DNA from: Pseudomonadota bacterium
GTDB lineage: Bacteria; Pseudomonadota; Alphaproteobacteria; Rhizobiales; MH13
Assembly: GCA_039024915.1 (NCBI GenBank)
Contig: JBCCPK010000004.1
Coordinates: 1-64,000, forward strand
Length of the DNA stretch: 64,000 nt
Direction of reading: 5' to 3'
The position numbers were made by a program, and so were the translations under genes. Positions 39,257-49,144 of the stretch are shown here, one piece after another. Position 1 is the stretch's first letter; the number at the start of each line of letters is the position of its first letter. The notes beneath the pieces are model-generated. The model saw nothing but the letters and a program-made list of their open reading frames with translations, was not told the DNA's origin and did not search any database.

Positions 39257-39943
39257 TTATCCTGCCAGAAAATGCCGAAGCCCGCTTAGCTGCAACTTCA
39301 GAAATTCTCGTGCGAGCACCGATACTGGCCAGGTCTGCGCGTGCCTGGTTTCTTCCTGAGCCGTGGCGACGGCGGCGTGGATCGGATAGGCGATCAGTTC
39401 GACACCGGGAAGTTGTGCCTCAAGCTCTCGCACCGTGCGCGGCATGTGGTACGCGCTTGTCACAACGAGCAGGGACGCGAACGCGTGGTCTTTCGCCCAT
39501 AACGCTGTTTCACGCGCGTTCCCCACAGTATCCAACGCGGCTTTGTCGATGTCGACGCAGCATGTGAATAGGTGTGGGTCCGATTGCGTGCGATCAACGA
39601 GGGAGGATGCATCCGTGCCGGCATAGACGCCGGAGATCAGCAGCCGGTCTGCCGAATTACGCTCGAGCAATTCCAAAGCAACCTCAATGCGAGCCGCGCC
39701 ACCGGTCATGACGACCATTCCGTCTGCGCGCGGCTCAAGCGGCGTTACCTGAGCATTGATCGACGCCACAAAGTGATTAAAGCCGAAGCCGAACCATACC
39801 ATTGCGAGCGCCATGACAACTGGCATACCGCGCAACGCAAACCGCCTTAGCCTGCTCGTGCGGGACGGACGGCTGGGACCGGTGTTCGCGCTGCTTTGGC
39901 CTGACCTGTCTTGGCCTGAACTGTCTGGGGTCGTGATGCTCAT
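39257..39943 (-). CDS. YdcF/ElyC family protein (DUF218)
   Basis: About 228 residues: a membrane helix near residue 40 (MPVVMALAMVWFGFGFNHFV), then the DUF218 fold with ADGMVVMTGGAARIEVALEL, LLISGVYAGTD, GNARETALWAKDH and LLVVTSAYHMPRTV. ElyC relatives act in envelope biogenesis. Start at 39943 chosen because the extra 37 residues of the longer frame are unlike the family. It lies downstream of ftsEX on the same strand. Confidence 0.9.
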   Translation of the reverse strand: MSITTPDSSGQDRSGQSSANTGPSRPSRTSRLRRFALRGMPVVMALAMVWFGFGFNHFVASINAQVTPLEPRADGMVVMTGGAARIEVALELLERNSADRLLISGVYAGTDASSLVDRTQSDPHLFTCCVDIDKAALDTVGNARETALWAKDHAFASLLVVTSAYHMPRTVRELEAQLPGVELIAYPIHAAVATAQEETRHAQTWPVSVLAREFLKLQLSGLRHFLAG

Positions 39944-40069
39944 GGGATTAAGAGTTGCGCAAAAGGCTTGCCAGTAGGTTGCGAGCGTCCCGTCGCTAAC
40001 TTTGGACGGGTCATCGCGTATGCCGACATATGTACTAGGTTTCGGTTGCGGCAAAAATGCGTAGCGCTG

Positions 40070-41116
40070 CTAGAGACCTCTCAAAAAACGGCGAACGGTT
40101 ATGCGTGACGTGGCTGCGGTCAGAAACGCGATCAGGAAAACGACAAGTGCGCATCCGGCGTAGCCATAAAGGCCTAGGGCTGGTGATCCGATGAGGGCCT
40201 CAACCTGAGCAGCATCAGCAGCACCTCGCCGCGCACCAACCCAGATCTGAAACCCCAAGAAGATCGCTATCGCCCCCACCCCGCCAATAAGCCCACCGCG
40301 CAAGCCAAGGCTAAGAAAATGGCGCTGGAATTGACGGGCGATGAAGGCATGGCTGGCCCCAACAAAGTGTAGCACGTCTACGACATCCCGGTTACCGGCC
40401 ATCGCTGCCCGGGTGGCGAAGATGACGCACAGGATGGTCGCGGTCAGGACAAGTATGAGAATACCAAGACCGCCAAGCACCATAGCACGAGCCATCTGGG
40501 CCATCTGATCTGTCCATAGGCGATGGTCATCAACGCTTGCGCCAGGGACATCAACAGATAGCGCGGCCTGTAAGGCGTCGATGTCAAGAATGCTGCGGTC
40601 TGTAACGGTCAAGGCGATGAGCCTTGGGATGGGAAGGTCGTCCAGAGCAGTCTCGCTCGCAAGCGTGCCAAGCCAAGGCTCCAAAAGGGCGCGGGTTTCG
40701 CGATCGTCTATTACCGTGACTTGCCCAATCCCTGCGGTGCCGCGTGCGATGCGCACCGCACTTTGTATGCGAGTGTCGACCGTTGCTGGGTCCACGGAAG
40801 TCACTTCGATTGTCAGCTCGCGCCCAATATCGGCACTCCAGTCCTGCGCGGCGCGGTCAACAATGGTGACGGCCCCAACGGCCAGACACGCCAGGCATCC
40901 CATGATCGCTATAACCAGCATAAGCGCCGAGCCGGCGATTGATCGCTCTGGGACAATGGGTGCAGGCGCGTTTTCACTGCGTTCGCGGCGAATAGCGGAC
41001 AGAGCGCTGAGCTTCTTCGCGCCAGCTTTTGCCGGAGCCGTCGCGCGCGCCGTTTGTTGCTGCGGTGAGGCGGCAGCTATTTGCGTTCTCGGGTCGATCT
41101 TGTCGATCCTATTCAT
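40070..41116 (-). CDS. ftsX: Cell division protein FtsX
   Basis: Membrane subunit of the FtsEX complex that controls cell-wall hydrolysis at the septum. Residues 1-65 are a charged cytoplasmic tail, then four helices (SALMLVIAIMGCLACLAVGA; VLGGLGILILVLTATILC; GGVGAIAIFLGFQIW; AGCALVVFLIAFLTA), with a periplasmic loop between the first two. Start at 41116 overlaps the end of ftsE by 8 bases. In E. coli FtsX recruits EnvC; an EnvC-like gene is at 11951. Confidence 0.93.
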   Translation of the reverse strand: MNRIDKIDPRTQIAAASPQQQTARATAPAKAGAKKLSALSAIRRERSENAPAPIVPERSIAGSALMLVIAIMGCLACLAVGAVTIVDRAAQDWSADIGRELTIEVTSVDPATVDTRIQSAVRIARGTAGIGQVTVIDDRETRALLEPWLGTLASETALDDLPIPRLIALTVTDRSILDIDALQAALSVDVPGASVDDHRLWTDQMAQMARAMVLGGLGILILVLTATILCVIFATRAAMAGNRDVVDVLHFVGASHAFIARQFQRHFLSLGLRGGLIGGVGAIAIFLGFQIWVGARRGAADAAQVEALIGSPALGLYGYAGCALVVFLIAFLTAATSRITVRRFLRGL

Positions 41117-41768
41117 AGATTTGAACCCGGCGATCATGCAGAACCAGGCGCCGTGCATGAAATTGCTGCATCAACAAGACATCGTGCGTAGCGATGACGA
41201 TGGACGTCCCAAGCTTGTTCAGCTCGACGAACAACCGGAGGAGCCGTCGGCCAAGTTGCGGATCGACATTGCCGGTGGGCTCGTCGGCCAAAAGCAGATC
41301 AGGCTGGCCGATCACAGCGCGAGCAATGGCTGCCCGTTGCTTTTCTCCGCCCGACAGAACGGGCGGCATCGCATACATGCGCTCGCCAAGGCCGACCCAG
41401 CGCAAAAGTTCTTTAACGTCGGCACCATAGCTTGATTCGGCCTTGCCCTGAACGCGCAAGGGCAAGGCAACATTTTCAAAGGTCGTCAGATGGTCGAGCA
41501 GGCGGAAGTCCTGGAAAACGACACCAATTCTCTGGCGCAAGGCCGGGATATCCCGAGACCCTGAACGAGCGGTATTCTTGCCGAACGCCGTCACCACCCC
41601 ACGGCTCGGTCTCATGGCCAGTGACATCAGCTTGAGCATCGAGGTTTTCCCTGCGCCGGATGGCCCCGTGAGGTATTGGAAACTGCGCGGCTCGATTTCG
41701 AAGGACAGGTCGGACAAGATTTCCGGACCCCCATCATATCTCAGTCCGACATTGTCCAGAACCAGCAC
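41109..41768 (-). CDS. ftsE: Cell division ATP-binding protein FtsE
   Basis: A 219-residue ABC ATPase: Walker A LTGPSGAGKTSMLKLM, Q-loop VFQDFRLLDHL, signature VLSGGEKQRAAIARA, Walker B LLLADEPTGNVD and switch His VIATHD. The size and FRLL motif are those of FtsE. GTG start. The upstream region holds a perfect CtrA box. Confidence 0.95.
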   Translation of the reverse strand: MLVLDNVGLRYDGGPEILSDLSFEIEPRSFQYLTGPSGAGKTSMLKLMSLAMRPSRGVVTAFGKNTARSGSRDIPALRQRIGVVFQDFRLLDHLTTFENVALPLRVQGKAESSYGADVKELLRWVGLGERMYAMPPVLSGGEKQRAAIARAVIGQPDLLLADEPTGNVDPQLGRRLLRLFVELNKLGTSIVIATHDVLLMQQFHARRLVLHDRRVQIYE

Positions 41769-41891
41769 CGTACCTGCCTCTTTATACCGGTCGGTTGATC
41801 ACCGACCGACCGCATTCGATTCGCACCGCTTTTGTCGTTCGCCTCGATTTGAACTGGTCGATGGGCCGCTGTCTACTCGCACGTGTCATGG

Positions 41892-41920
41892 TTAACAGCC
41901 CATTAACGCTCGGGTTGTAT
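41892..41920 (+). promoter_or_regulatory. CtrA-type box overlapping a promoter, ftsE / zinc-ribbon intergenic region
   Basis: TTAACAGCCCATTAAC is an exact TTAA-N7-TTAAC box at 41892-41907. On the plus strand TTAACA and TTGTAT (41915-41920) are 17 bases apart, so the box overlaps the -35 region of a promoter for the zinc-ribbon gene. It also lies 124 bases upstream of ftsE. Confidence 0.6.
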
Positions 41921-41981
41921 CGCTTTGGTGCATAAAGACAAACCTAGCGACGATCGCTGGGTTGAACAGGTCCTGTGTTCC

Positions 41982-42920
41982 GTGAAACTCGTTTGCCCGT
42001 CCTGCGCGTCAGATTACATCATCCCCGATGATATGATCGGTGCGACTGGCCGTAAGGTGCGTTGTCCTGCCTGCGCTCATGTCTGGAAAGCGTTACCCGC
42101 GGACACCCCTCAGTCCGATGCTGACCCGTTGAACATGGAAGAATTAACGGAGGCGGCGCCTGCTCAGGCCGAGAAGCCTGTGGCGGAGGCCCTTCCCGCG
42201 CAAGGTGACCCCAAAACCGCATCGGACGATCCGGTTTCGCAACGACCATCGGCGCTTCCGGGCTTTACTGAAGCCATACTGGCAGCAAACACGAAACATG
42301 ATGTGGGCAATGAGACTTCTGACCCGCAGCCTGCCGAAGCGGACAACTTTTCGCAGATCATTGCATCAGGACCCGTGCGTAAGCCAGTCAATCGCGCTTC
42401 AGACCCCAAAAAGCGGAAAGTGCAATTGAAAGGGCAGAAGACGGGCAATGGTATCGTGCGCAAGCTGATGCTTCGTTTGGCGGGATTTGGGGTTCCGTTC
42501 GGCGTCGTGACAGGACTTGCGCTGCTGACGCTGACCATTCCCATGCGCGATCATGTGGTGCGCATCTTCCCCGACCTTGCGGGCCTCTATGAGATTGCCG
42601 GTTTGTCGGTGAACGTTCGCGGCATTGCCTTTTCGTCCTTCACCGCTACTCGCGAGGTGGTCGCTGGCTTGCCGGTGATGGAGATCGAAGGAACGCTGAC
42701 GAATATCACGGAACGTGAACAGCCCCTGCAACCGCTCCGCATTGCGCTGACCGGGAACGATGGTGAAGAGCTTTTTTCATGGGTTGTTCGCCCGGACATT
42801 CCCCAACTTGGTCCCGGCGAGACGTTACCGGTATCGAGCGAACTCACCGCCCCGCCGCCCAATGCGTCCGGAATCGCTTTGCGCTTCCTGCGCGATGGCG
42901 AGCGCGTACCGGGAGGATGA
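41982..42920 (+). CDS. MJ0042-type zinc-ribbon protein with DUF3426-like C-terminus
   Basis: An N-terminal zinc ribbon (VKLVCPSCASDYIIPDD ... RKVRCPACAHVW) has two CxxC pairs. A disordered acidic segment follows, then a membrane helix near residue 180 (VPFGVVTGLALLTLTIP) and a C-terminal domain (PVMEIEGTLTNITEREQPL; LRFLRDGERVPGG). The GTG at 41982 is chosen since homologues start just before the ribbon and a promoter ends at 41920; TTG 41925 is the longest option. Function unknown. Confidence 0.85.
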   Translation: MKLVCPSCASDYIIPDDMIGATGRKVRCPACAHVWKALPADTPQSDADPLNMEELTEAAPAQAEKPVAEALPAQGDPKTASDDPVSQRPSALPGFTEAILAANTKHDVGNETSDPQPAEADNFSQIIASGPVRKPVNRASDPKKRKVQLKGQKTGNGIVRKLMLRLAGFGVPFGVVTGLALLTLTIPMRDHVVRIFPDLAGLYEIAGLSVNVRGIAFSSFTATREVVAGLPVMEIEGTLTNITEREQPLQPLRIALTGNDGEELFSWVVRPDIPQLGPGETLPVSSELTAPPPNASGIALRFLRDGERVPGG

Positions 42921-43083
42921 GTCATGATCCAGCTAACTACGACAGACGTGGCTTTCACACCATGTTAAGGCCTGTTGATCGAGTAACAGTGCAAAGATGA
43001 GCTTGCCGTTGATATGCTGTGGGCGCCCCGCGCCAACCGGCGGCACGAGAAGCTCAGCTCCCGTCAATTGAAGGGTGGTTGCA

Positions 43084-43461
43084 ATGGCACGACTGCTTGT
43101 CACCGAAGACGATAGTGCGGTTCGCGCGTTTCTGGAAAAGGCTTTCGAGCTTGATGGGCATGACGTGCACGTAGCGTGCGATGGTGCTGAGGCCCTGGAC
43201 ATCCTGGCGGATGAGCAAGGAGCGTTCGATCTGCTTCTGACCGATATTCAGATGCCGGTTATGGACGGGATTGCGCTGGCGCTGTCGGCTGTGCGTGACT
43301 ACCCCAACCTGCCGGTGGTGCTGATGACGGGCTACGCCAACCAAAGAGAGCGAGCACATGGGCTCGATGAGTTGGTCGAGGATGTTATCATGAAGCCGTT
43401 TTCACTGGCAGACATCCGCGCCACGGTCGATGATGTCTTGGAAAAGAAACAAGCGGCCTGA
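43084..43461 (+). CDS. cpdR: CpdR-like single-domain response regulator
   Basis: A receiver domain without output (125 residues): acidic pocket VTEDD, phospho-acceptor Asp in LLLTDIQMPVMDG near residue 52, Thr in VLMTGYA and Lys in MKPF. Size and sequence fit CpdR, which in its unphosphorylated state directs ClpXP to destroy CtrA and other cell-cycle proteins in Caulobacter and Sinorhizobium. This fits the CtrA boxes in the window. Start at 43084 (MARLLVTEDD) chosen over 43075. Confidence 0.9.
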   Translation: MARLLVTEDDSAVRAFLEKAFELDGHDVHVACDGAEALDILADEQGAFDLLLTDIQMPVMDGIALALSAVRDYPNLPVVLMTGYANQRERAHGLDELVEDVIMKPFSLADIRATVDDVLEKKQAA

Positions 43462-43505
43462 GCGGATTAGCTGGCTCTTGGGCGTCTTAAACGTCTTGAT
43501 TTGAT

Positions 43506-46148
43506 CTAAAAACGATCGATTAGCCGATCGAGATAATCCAGTTCGACGCGTGGTCTTTCGCGCTCACCCAGACGGCGCTGGATTTCCTGCAGGATATCGC
43601 GCGCTCTCTGGATGTCCCGCTCCTCGGGAATACCGACCCGTTCCTGATTGTCGCCCTGTTGTGCCCGCTGCGGCCGGCCAAGGGGATCGAAACCCCGTTG
43701 ACCTTGCCCTGGTCCAAACTGCAACCTGGGCGCACCTTGTCCTTGCTGTTGGCCTTGCCCTTGTCCTTGCGCCTGGCCCTGGCCTTCGCCATCACCGGCC
43801 ATTTGCTGGGCGAGCTGCTGTGCTCCACTCTGAAGAGCTTCCAGAGCTCGGCCTTGCTCGGGCAATGCTCCCTGCGCGCTGCCTCGACCCAGCATCTGCT
43901 CGGCGCCGCCCATGGCGTCATCTGCCTCCCCAAGCGCTCCAGGATCAAGACCCAACTCACGCAGTTGGTCCATCAACTCTTGCAGCTGTTCCTGAAGGCC
44001 ACGCTGCTCCGCTTCCAGCCCCTCAAGCGGGTCAGATCTGTCGGCCTGTCGGTCGCCATTGTCTCCATCGCCTCGCTCGCTTTGCTCGCTGTCTCCGCGA
44101 TTATCGGGTGTGCGGGGCTCGCCGAACGGTGCGCGAAACGGAGATGGTGGCCGAATTTCCTGGCGCTGCGCGTCTTGGGAGAAGGGGAAGGTTTCTTCCA
44201 TCAGCCGTTGCTGTTCGCGGGTGATCGACTGCAGTGCCTGCATGGCTTCGCGCGCCGCTTGTTCTTCAGGGCTCATCTGTTGCGGTTGCATCGCTTGTGC
44301 ACCGCGCAGGGCGTCGAGCTGCTCGCGTAATTGATCGAGCATTTGCCGCGCAGCGTCGGCAGCGCCCATCTCAGCGAGCTGCTCGATCTGGTCCATCATC
44401 GATTGCATTGCCTGGGGATCGAGCTGCGATAAAGGCATGTTTTGCGGCATGGCGTTTTCAGGATCGAAGGCCTGCATTTGCTGCGCTAGCGCCTGCATGT
44501 ACTGATCGAACGCGTCGCGTAGCTCTGCCATCAGCTCAGCGATTTCTTGGTCACTGGCACCCTGCTCAAGGGCATCGGACAGGTTCTGCTCGGCCTGCCT
44601 GAGGCGTTCAGACGCCCCGGCAAGATCGCCATCTTCGATCTCGAGGGCGAGCTGCCACATCAGTTCGATGACATCGCGTTGCGCCTCCGCCTCGCGCGCC
44701 TGCCGTAGCCTTTGCGTGGTGACGGTCAGCGCAAGGAACGCGCCGTACTCGTCCTCCATGAACAGTTCGGCAGCATAACTGAAGCTCTCAAGAGCGGTGA
44801 GTATCTGTGCGCGGCGACTGGGATCTACAGCCAAGATCCGCCTTTGTTCGACAATGGCGCGCGCAAGAGGTTCTCGGAATGCGCGTTGCGGAAGCATGAC
44901 CGTTCGCGCCTCAGAAACGCCGATCTGATCGGCCCCATCGCGCGCCCGAAGTTGAAGCGATATTGGCAACCCCGCCCATGGATGCGCACTTAAGTCACGG
45001 GTCATGGACGTCACATCACCTGAGGGGGAGGGGATCGTCAGTGCGATACTGGGTGGCTCGATAAGATGGTTTGCCCCGGCAAAGTCCGCCTCAGCGGGCG
45101 TGACGATCGTGTCGGCCGCTACGATTCCGTAATCGTCGTTCCCGGTGTAGCTAAGAACCATTGCACCAGCGGCCGTGCTGTCAACGTCGTCTGCGAAGCT
45201 TATGGCGGGCGGCGCGTCGGCGAGGCTAGCCAGCGGAAGCGAAAGTTCGTTTCGGCCGGCGCGTACCACGAGTGTGCCATCGCCCATGAGTGTGCCGTTC
45301 AGGTTGGCCGTTGCGCCAGATGTGTCGTCCGGCTCGAGATCGATAGCTTCGCCCCCATCGGCAGGTAGCAGGTGTGCGGTTAAGACCGGCGCCGTCTCTG
45401 CATCCGAACTGCTTAGTATGGTGATGCGGCTCCCCACCGGCAGCGATGCGCTCAGATTGTGCACAGCCGGAGAGCTGCTTGCATCGTCTCCCATCTCCGC
45501 GCGCGATATGAGGGTGCGTGGCGGCAAACCGGTATAGGCTGGCGGAGTTGCCCAGATATCAAGCCGCACTGGCGTTGATGCAATGCTGTAAGGTGGATCA
45601 AAGGCCGCAAGAACGCGCTCGCCGCGTTCCGGCCCGGCGACGAAAAAAGCAACGAATAACAGCAGAAGGACGGGCGCGCGAAGCGCCATGGGGTCAAGCC
45701 TGTCTGTGCGGGGGTTCGGCGTCCCCACCGAGAGTTTTTTAACTTTGGCGGCTACCTGCGCAGTGTGCGCACTCCAAAGAGCCCTTCCGTCGCGTGTGGA
45801 CGTGTCAAACGGAATGTCCTGAAGCGCTTCCAATGGCCGACCGGTTAGGCCGGACGCTTCTTCGACGCGGCGCATCGCTTGGTTTCGTGTTGGCGGGGGT
45901 GGGCGAAAAGCCCAAACCAGACCCCCAATGAACGACAGGCCAAACAGTCCAACGAGCGCTAACCGGAGATAATCGGGCGTTGGCTGCCAGAGGCCAAACC
46001 AGGAAACAATCAGGAAAAGGGCGCCGATCAACGCGACCAGCGAAACGCGTGGCCATATCTGTTCGATCAACAGCGCAGCCGACGCTCTGCTGATCGCCCA
46101 AGACAGGCGCCTGGACATATACGCTTGCGCTGCTTTGCCGCTTTCCAT
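43506..46148 (-). CDS. TIGR02302 / DUF4175 family membrane protein
   Basis: About 880 residues. Two helices near the N-terminus (VSLVALIGALFLIVSWFG; LVGLFGLSFIGGLVWAF) and a third near residue 155, a beta-rich middle with PPYSIASTPVRLDIWATPPAY, then a very long coiled coil and a Gln/Gly-rich low-complexity tail (GQGQGQQQGQGAP). It ends PRVELDYLDRLIDRF. This layout is that of the TIGR02302 family found after lysA in Rhizobiales; function unknown, envelope location likely. Start at 46148 avoids overlap with lysA. Confidence 0.9.
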   Translation of the reverse strand: MESGKAAQAYMSRRLSWAISRASAALLIEQIWPRVSLVALIGALFLIVSWFGLWQPTPDYLRLALVGLFGLSFIGGLVWAFRPPPPTRNQAMRRVEEASGLTGRPLEALQDIPFDTSTRDGRALWSAHTAQVAAKVKKLSVGTPNPRTDRLDPMALRAPVLLLLFVAFFVAGPERGERVLAAFDPPYSIASTPVRLDIWATPPAYTGLPPRTLISRAEMGDDASSSPAVHNLSASLPVGSRITILSSSDAETAPVLTAHLLPADGGEAIDLEPDDTSGATANLNGTLMGDGTLVVRAGRNELSLPLASLADAPPAISFADDVDSTAAGAMVLSYTGNDDYGIVAADTIVTPAEADFAGANHLIEPPSIALTIPSPSGDVTSMTRDLSAHPWAGLPISLQLRARDGADQIGVSEARTVMLPQRAFREPLARAIVEQRRILAVDPSRRAQILTALESFSYAAELFMEDEYGAFLALTVTTQRLRQAREAEAQRDVIELMWQLALEIEDGDLAGASERLRQAEQNLSDALEQGASDQEIAELMAELRDAFDQYMQALAQQMQAFDPENAMPQNMPLSQLDPQAMQSMMDQIEQLAEMGAADAARQMLDQLREQLDALRGAQAMQPQQMSPEEQAAREAMQALQSITREQQRLMEETFPFSQDAQRQEIRPPSPFRAPFGEPRTPDNRGDSEQSERGDGDNGDRQADRSDPLEGLEAEQRGLQEQLQELMDQLRELGLDPGALGEADDAMGGAEQMLGRGSAQGALPEQGRALEALQSGAQQLAQQMAGDGEGQGQAQGQGQGQQQGQGAPRLQFGPGQGQRGFDPLGRPQRAQQGDNQERVGIPEERDIQRARDILQEIQRRLGERERPRVELDYLDRLIDRF

Positions 46149-46213
46149 TCGATGATTTTGGCGCGCAAGCATGGCCATGGCAAGGCGCTGACCTACGCGA
46201 TGTGGCCGAGCGG

Positions 46214-47488
46214 TCAGCTGGCCGTGAACCAAGGGGGGCGAGAGTCGAGCCCGATAAGCGCTTCCACACCCTGGCGCGGCCGAACGACATGGTACTGTTT
46301 GCCTTTAACAAGGACCTCTGGAACAAGCGCGCGGGTGTTGTATGTGCCCGCTTGGACCGCGCCGTAGGCGCCCGCCGAGAACACCGCGATCAAGTCACCT
46401 TCAGCAACCGCTGGGAAACTGCGTTCCCGAGCAAAATAATCCCCGGTCTCGCAAACCGGTCCGACGATGTCCACGGACGACCACGTCTTTTCGCTTGCCG
46501 GTTCGATGACCGGTCGGATCGTATGATAGGCGTCATAAAGTGTCGGCCTTATGAGGTCGTTCATTGCGCCGTCGACGATGACGAAGCTTCGCCCTTCGCC
46601 ATGCTTTACATACTCCACCTGGCAAACAAGGATACCAGCGTTCCCGGCAATCAGACGACCAGGCTCGAAGATGATCTCGCAATCGAGGCGTTCGACATGC
46701 TTACGCACGATCCTGGCATACTCGTCGGGGTGCGGCGGTGGATCGTTGTCGTCAGCGTAAGGGATCCCCAGACCGCCGCCGAGATCGACGTGCTCGATCG
46801 TGTGGCCGTCCGCCCTTAGGGTCTCTATAAGTCCACCCAGCTTGCCGAAGGCCGTGTCGAACGGCGTCAACTCGGTAATCTGTGAGCCGATGTGCATATC
46901 GATCCCGATGACCTTGAGGCCGGGAAGGTCAGCAGCTCGGCGGTAAGCCTGTTTCGCGTCCTTCCAGGGGATGCCGAACTTGTTTTCGGACAGCCCCGTT
47001 GTGATTTTCGCATGCGTCTTCGCATCGACGTCGGGATTGATCCGAAGCGAGACGGGCGCTTTTCGGCCCATCGCGCTGGCGACGTCGGACAGGCGCTCCA
47101 GCTCGGGGAGCGACTCGACGTTAAAACACAAGATATCTGCCTGCAGCGCGTCTTGCATTTCCTGACGGGTCTTGCCGACGCCGGAGAACATGATTTTGTG
47201 CGGCGGAATCCCAGCGCGAAGCGCGCGCTGCAGTTCGCCCCCCGAAACAACATCAGCCCCAGATCCAAGCTTGGCGAGCGTTTCAATGACCGCCTGGTTG
47301 GAATTGGCTTTAAGCGCGTAACAAACCAGCACTGGCAGGTCGCCAAACGCCGACGTGAAGATGTCGAAATGGCGTTCAAGGGTTGCGCTGGAGTACGCGT
47401 AAAAAGGGGTCCCTACCTCTTCGGCGATCTGCTCGACAGCGACCTCTTCGGCAAAGAGCCGACCGTTGGTGTACTGAAAATGGTGCAT
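46214..47488 (-). CDS. lysA: Diaminopimelate decarboxylase
   Basis: Last step of lysine synthesis. A fold-III PLP enzyme of 424 residues: PLP lysine in VCYALKANSNQAV, VSLRINPDVDAKTH, the glycine loop EHVDLGGGLGIPY, EPGRLIAGNAG and the C-terminal substrate site VCETGDYFARE. The ribosome site region overlaps the lptM end, 6 bases away. Confidence 0.97.
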   Translation of the reverse strand: MHHFQYTNGRLFAEEVAVEQIAEEVGTPFYAYSSATLERHFDIFTSAFGDLPVLVCYALKANSNQAVIETLAKLGSGADVVSGGELQRALRAGIPPHKIMFSGVGKTRQEMQDALQADILCFNVESLPELERLSDVASAMGRKAPVSLRINPDVDAKTHAKITTGLSENKFGIPWKDAKQAYRRAADLPGLKVIGIDMHIGSQITELTPFDTAFGKLGGLIETLRADGHTIEHVDLGGGLGIPYADDNDPPPHPDEYARIVRKHVERLDCEIIFEPGRLIAGNAGILVCQVEYVKHGEGRSFVIVDGAMNDLIRPTLYDAYHTIRPVIEPASEKTWSSVDIVGPVCETGDYFARERSFPAVAEGDLIAVFSAGAYGAVQAGTYNTRALVPEVLVKGKQYHVVRPRQGVEALIGLDSRPPWFTAS

Positions 47489-47494
47489 TGTGAG

Positions 47495-47668
47495 CTACAG
47501 CAGAAGACCATCAAGGATGAAAGGTCGATCATCCTCTGGCGCTACGGGGACGTCTGCTTCCGCCGGCGACGCATCGCGGGCTGACGGCGGTTCGAGTGAA
47601 CCACGCACACCACACCCTGCCAGAAGCAAGCTGATCAAAAGAGGCGCCAAGGCGGTTCGGATGAGCAT
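47495..47668 (-). CDS. lptM: LptM-like lipoprotein
   Basis: A 57-residue lipoprotein between argH and lysA. It has a signal sequence ending in the lipobox LLAGC, with the lipidated Cys at residue 19, followed by GVRGSLEPP, which matches the LptM (YifL) pattern CGxxGxLxxP. The rest is acidic and disordered. In E. coli LptM assists maturation of the LPS translocon LptD. The place between argH and lysA is its usual home in Alphaproteobacteria. Confidence 0.88.
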   Translation of the reverse strand: MLIRTALAPLLISLLLAGCGVRGSLEPPSARDASPAEADVPVAPEDDRPFILDGLLL

Positions 47669-47699
47669 GGATCGATTGTCCCTGTGATACTCGTTCTAC

Positions 47700-49109
47700 C
47701 TATGATGCATCGCCGAGCAATCTCAACCACCTTCGGGCCTGCTTGCGAACATTTTGCGGGGCGGTTCCGCCGAACGAGGTCCGCGACCGTATCGATTTAT
47801 CGACCGACAGGACGGAATAGACATCATCATTGATGCCAGGTTCAACCGAGCGCATTTCATCCAGCGAAAGCTGATGCAGCTGGATGTTTCGCGTCGCAGC
47901 GAGCCCCACAAGGCTTCCTGTGATGTGATGGGCTTGCCGGAAGGGCAGGCCGAGTACCCGTACAAGCCAGTCAGCCAGATCGGTCGCCGTCGCATAGCCC
48001 GACCCTGCAGCCTTCTTCAGCGATTTGGGGTTCGGTGTCATATCCCGCACCATGGCCGCGGTCGCGCTGATGGTCAGCTCAAGGGTCTCAAGTGCATCGA
48101 AAACAGGTTCTTTGTCCTCCTGCATATCCTTGGCATAGGCCATCGGCAGGCCCTTCATGACGGTCAAAAGAGCGGTGAAAGCACCCATAACCCGACCGAT
48201 CTTGGCGCGAACCAGTTCCGCCGCATCGGGATTGCGTTTCTGCGGCATAATCGACGAGCCGGTGGTTAGCGCGTCAGACAGCGTGATGAACGCAAATTGA
48301 GCCGAGCACCAGATGACGATCTCCTCGGCGAAGCGCGACAGATGCATCGACAAAATTGATGCCGCTGATAATGTCTCGAGCGCGAAATCACGGTCGGAGA
48401 CGCTGTCCAGCGAGTTGGCCGTTGGCCGGTCAAAGCCTAACACTTTTGCGGTCATCTGACGGTCGATTGGAAAGCTGGTGCCCGCAAGAGCTGCCGCGCC
48501 AAGCGGACATTCATTCAGTCGCTTGCGCGCGTCGGCAAATCGGCCGCGATCGCGTCCGAGCATCTCGACATAAGCCAGAAGATGGTGGCCAAAGGTCACC
48601 GGTTGAGCGCTCTGAAGATGCGTGAAACCGGGCATCGGCAGCGCTGCGTGCTGCAAAGCTTTGTCAGCCAAAGCCCGCTGCAGATCCGTAAGCGCCCGAT
48701 CGATACCGTCGATCGCCTGGCGGACAAACAGCCTGGTGTCTGTCGCAACCTGGTCGTTGCGGGAGCGGGCGGTGTGCAGCCGGCCTGCCGGTTCACCGAC
48801 GATTTCTTTAAGCCGAGCCTCAATGTTCATATGAACATCTTCGAGTTCGCGCGAAAATGTGAAGTGCCCGTGTTCGATTTCTTGCGCTATCTGATCAAGA
48901 CCGGTGGTGATCGCATCAAGGTCATCTTTGCTGATGATGCCCACTGCCGCGAGCATGGTCGCGTGCGCTTTTGAGCCCGCGATATCCTGGGCGTAGAGCT
49001 TACGGTCAAAGTCGATGGACGCGTTGATGTCGTCCATAATAGCGGCTGGGCCTGCGGTAAAGCGCCCGCCCCACATCGTATTTTTGCCGGTTTTGCCGGT
49101 ATCAGACAT
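47700..49109 (-). CDS. argH: Argininosuccinate lyase
   Basis: Last step of arginine synthesis. The 469-residue protein shows [47 protein letters not shown], the family signature [15 protein letters not shown] with its catalytic Ser, and [13 protein letters not shown]. Divergent from tlpA, 35 bases away. Confidence 0.97.
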   Translation of the reverse strand: MSDTGKTGKNTMWGGRFTAGPAAIMDDINASIDFDRKLYAQDIAGSKAHATMLAAVGIISKDDLDAITTGLDQIAQEIEHGHFTFSRELEDVHMNIEARLKEIVGEPAGRLHTARSRNDQVATDTRLFVRQAIDGIDRALTDLQRALADKALQHAALPMPGFTHLQSAQPVTFGHHLLAYVEMLGRDRGRFADARKRLNECPLGAAALAGTSFPIDRQMTAKVLGFDRPTANSLDSVSDRDFALETLSAASILSMHLSRFAEEIVIWCSAQFAFITLSDALTTGSSIMPQKRNPDAAELVRAKIGRVMGAFTALLTVMKGLPMAYAKDMQEDKEPVFDALETLELTISATAAMVRDMTPNPKSLKKAAGSGYATATDLADWLVRVLGLPFRQAHHITGSLVGLAATRNIQLHQLSLDEMRSVEPGINDDVYSVLSVDKSIRSRTSFGGTAPQNVRKQARRWLRLLGDAS

Positions 49110-49144
49110 CGCTACCCTAGCTGCCTTAAAGTGAAGGATAATTC

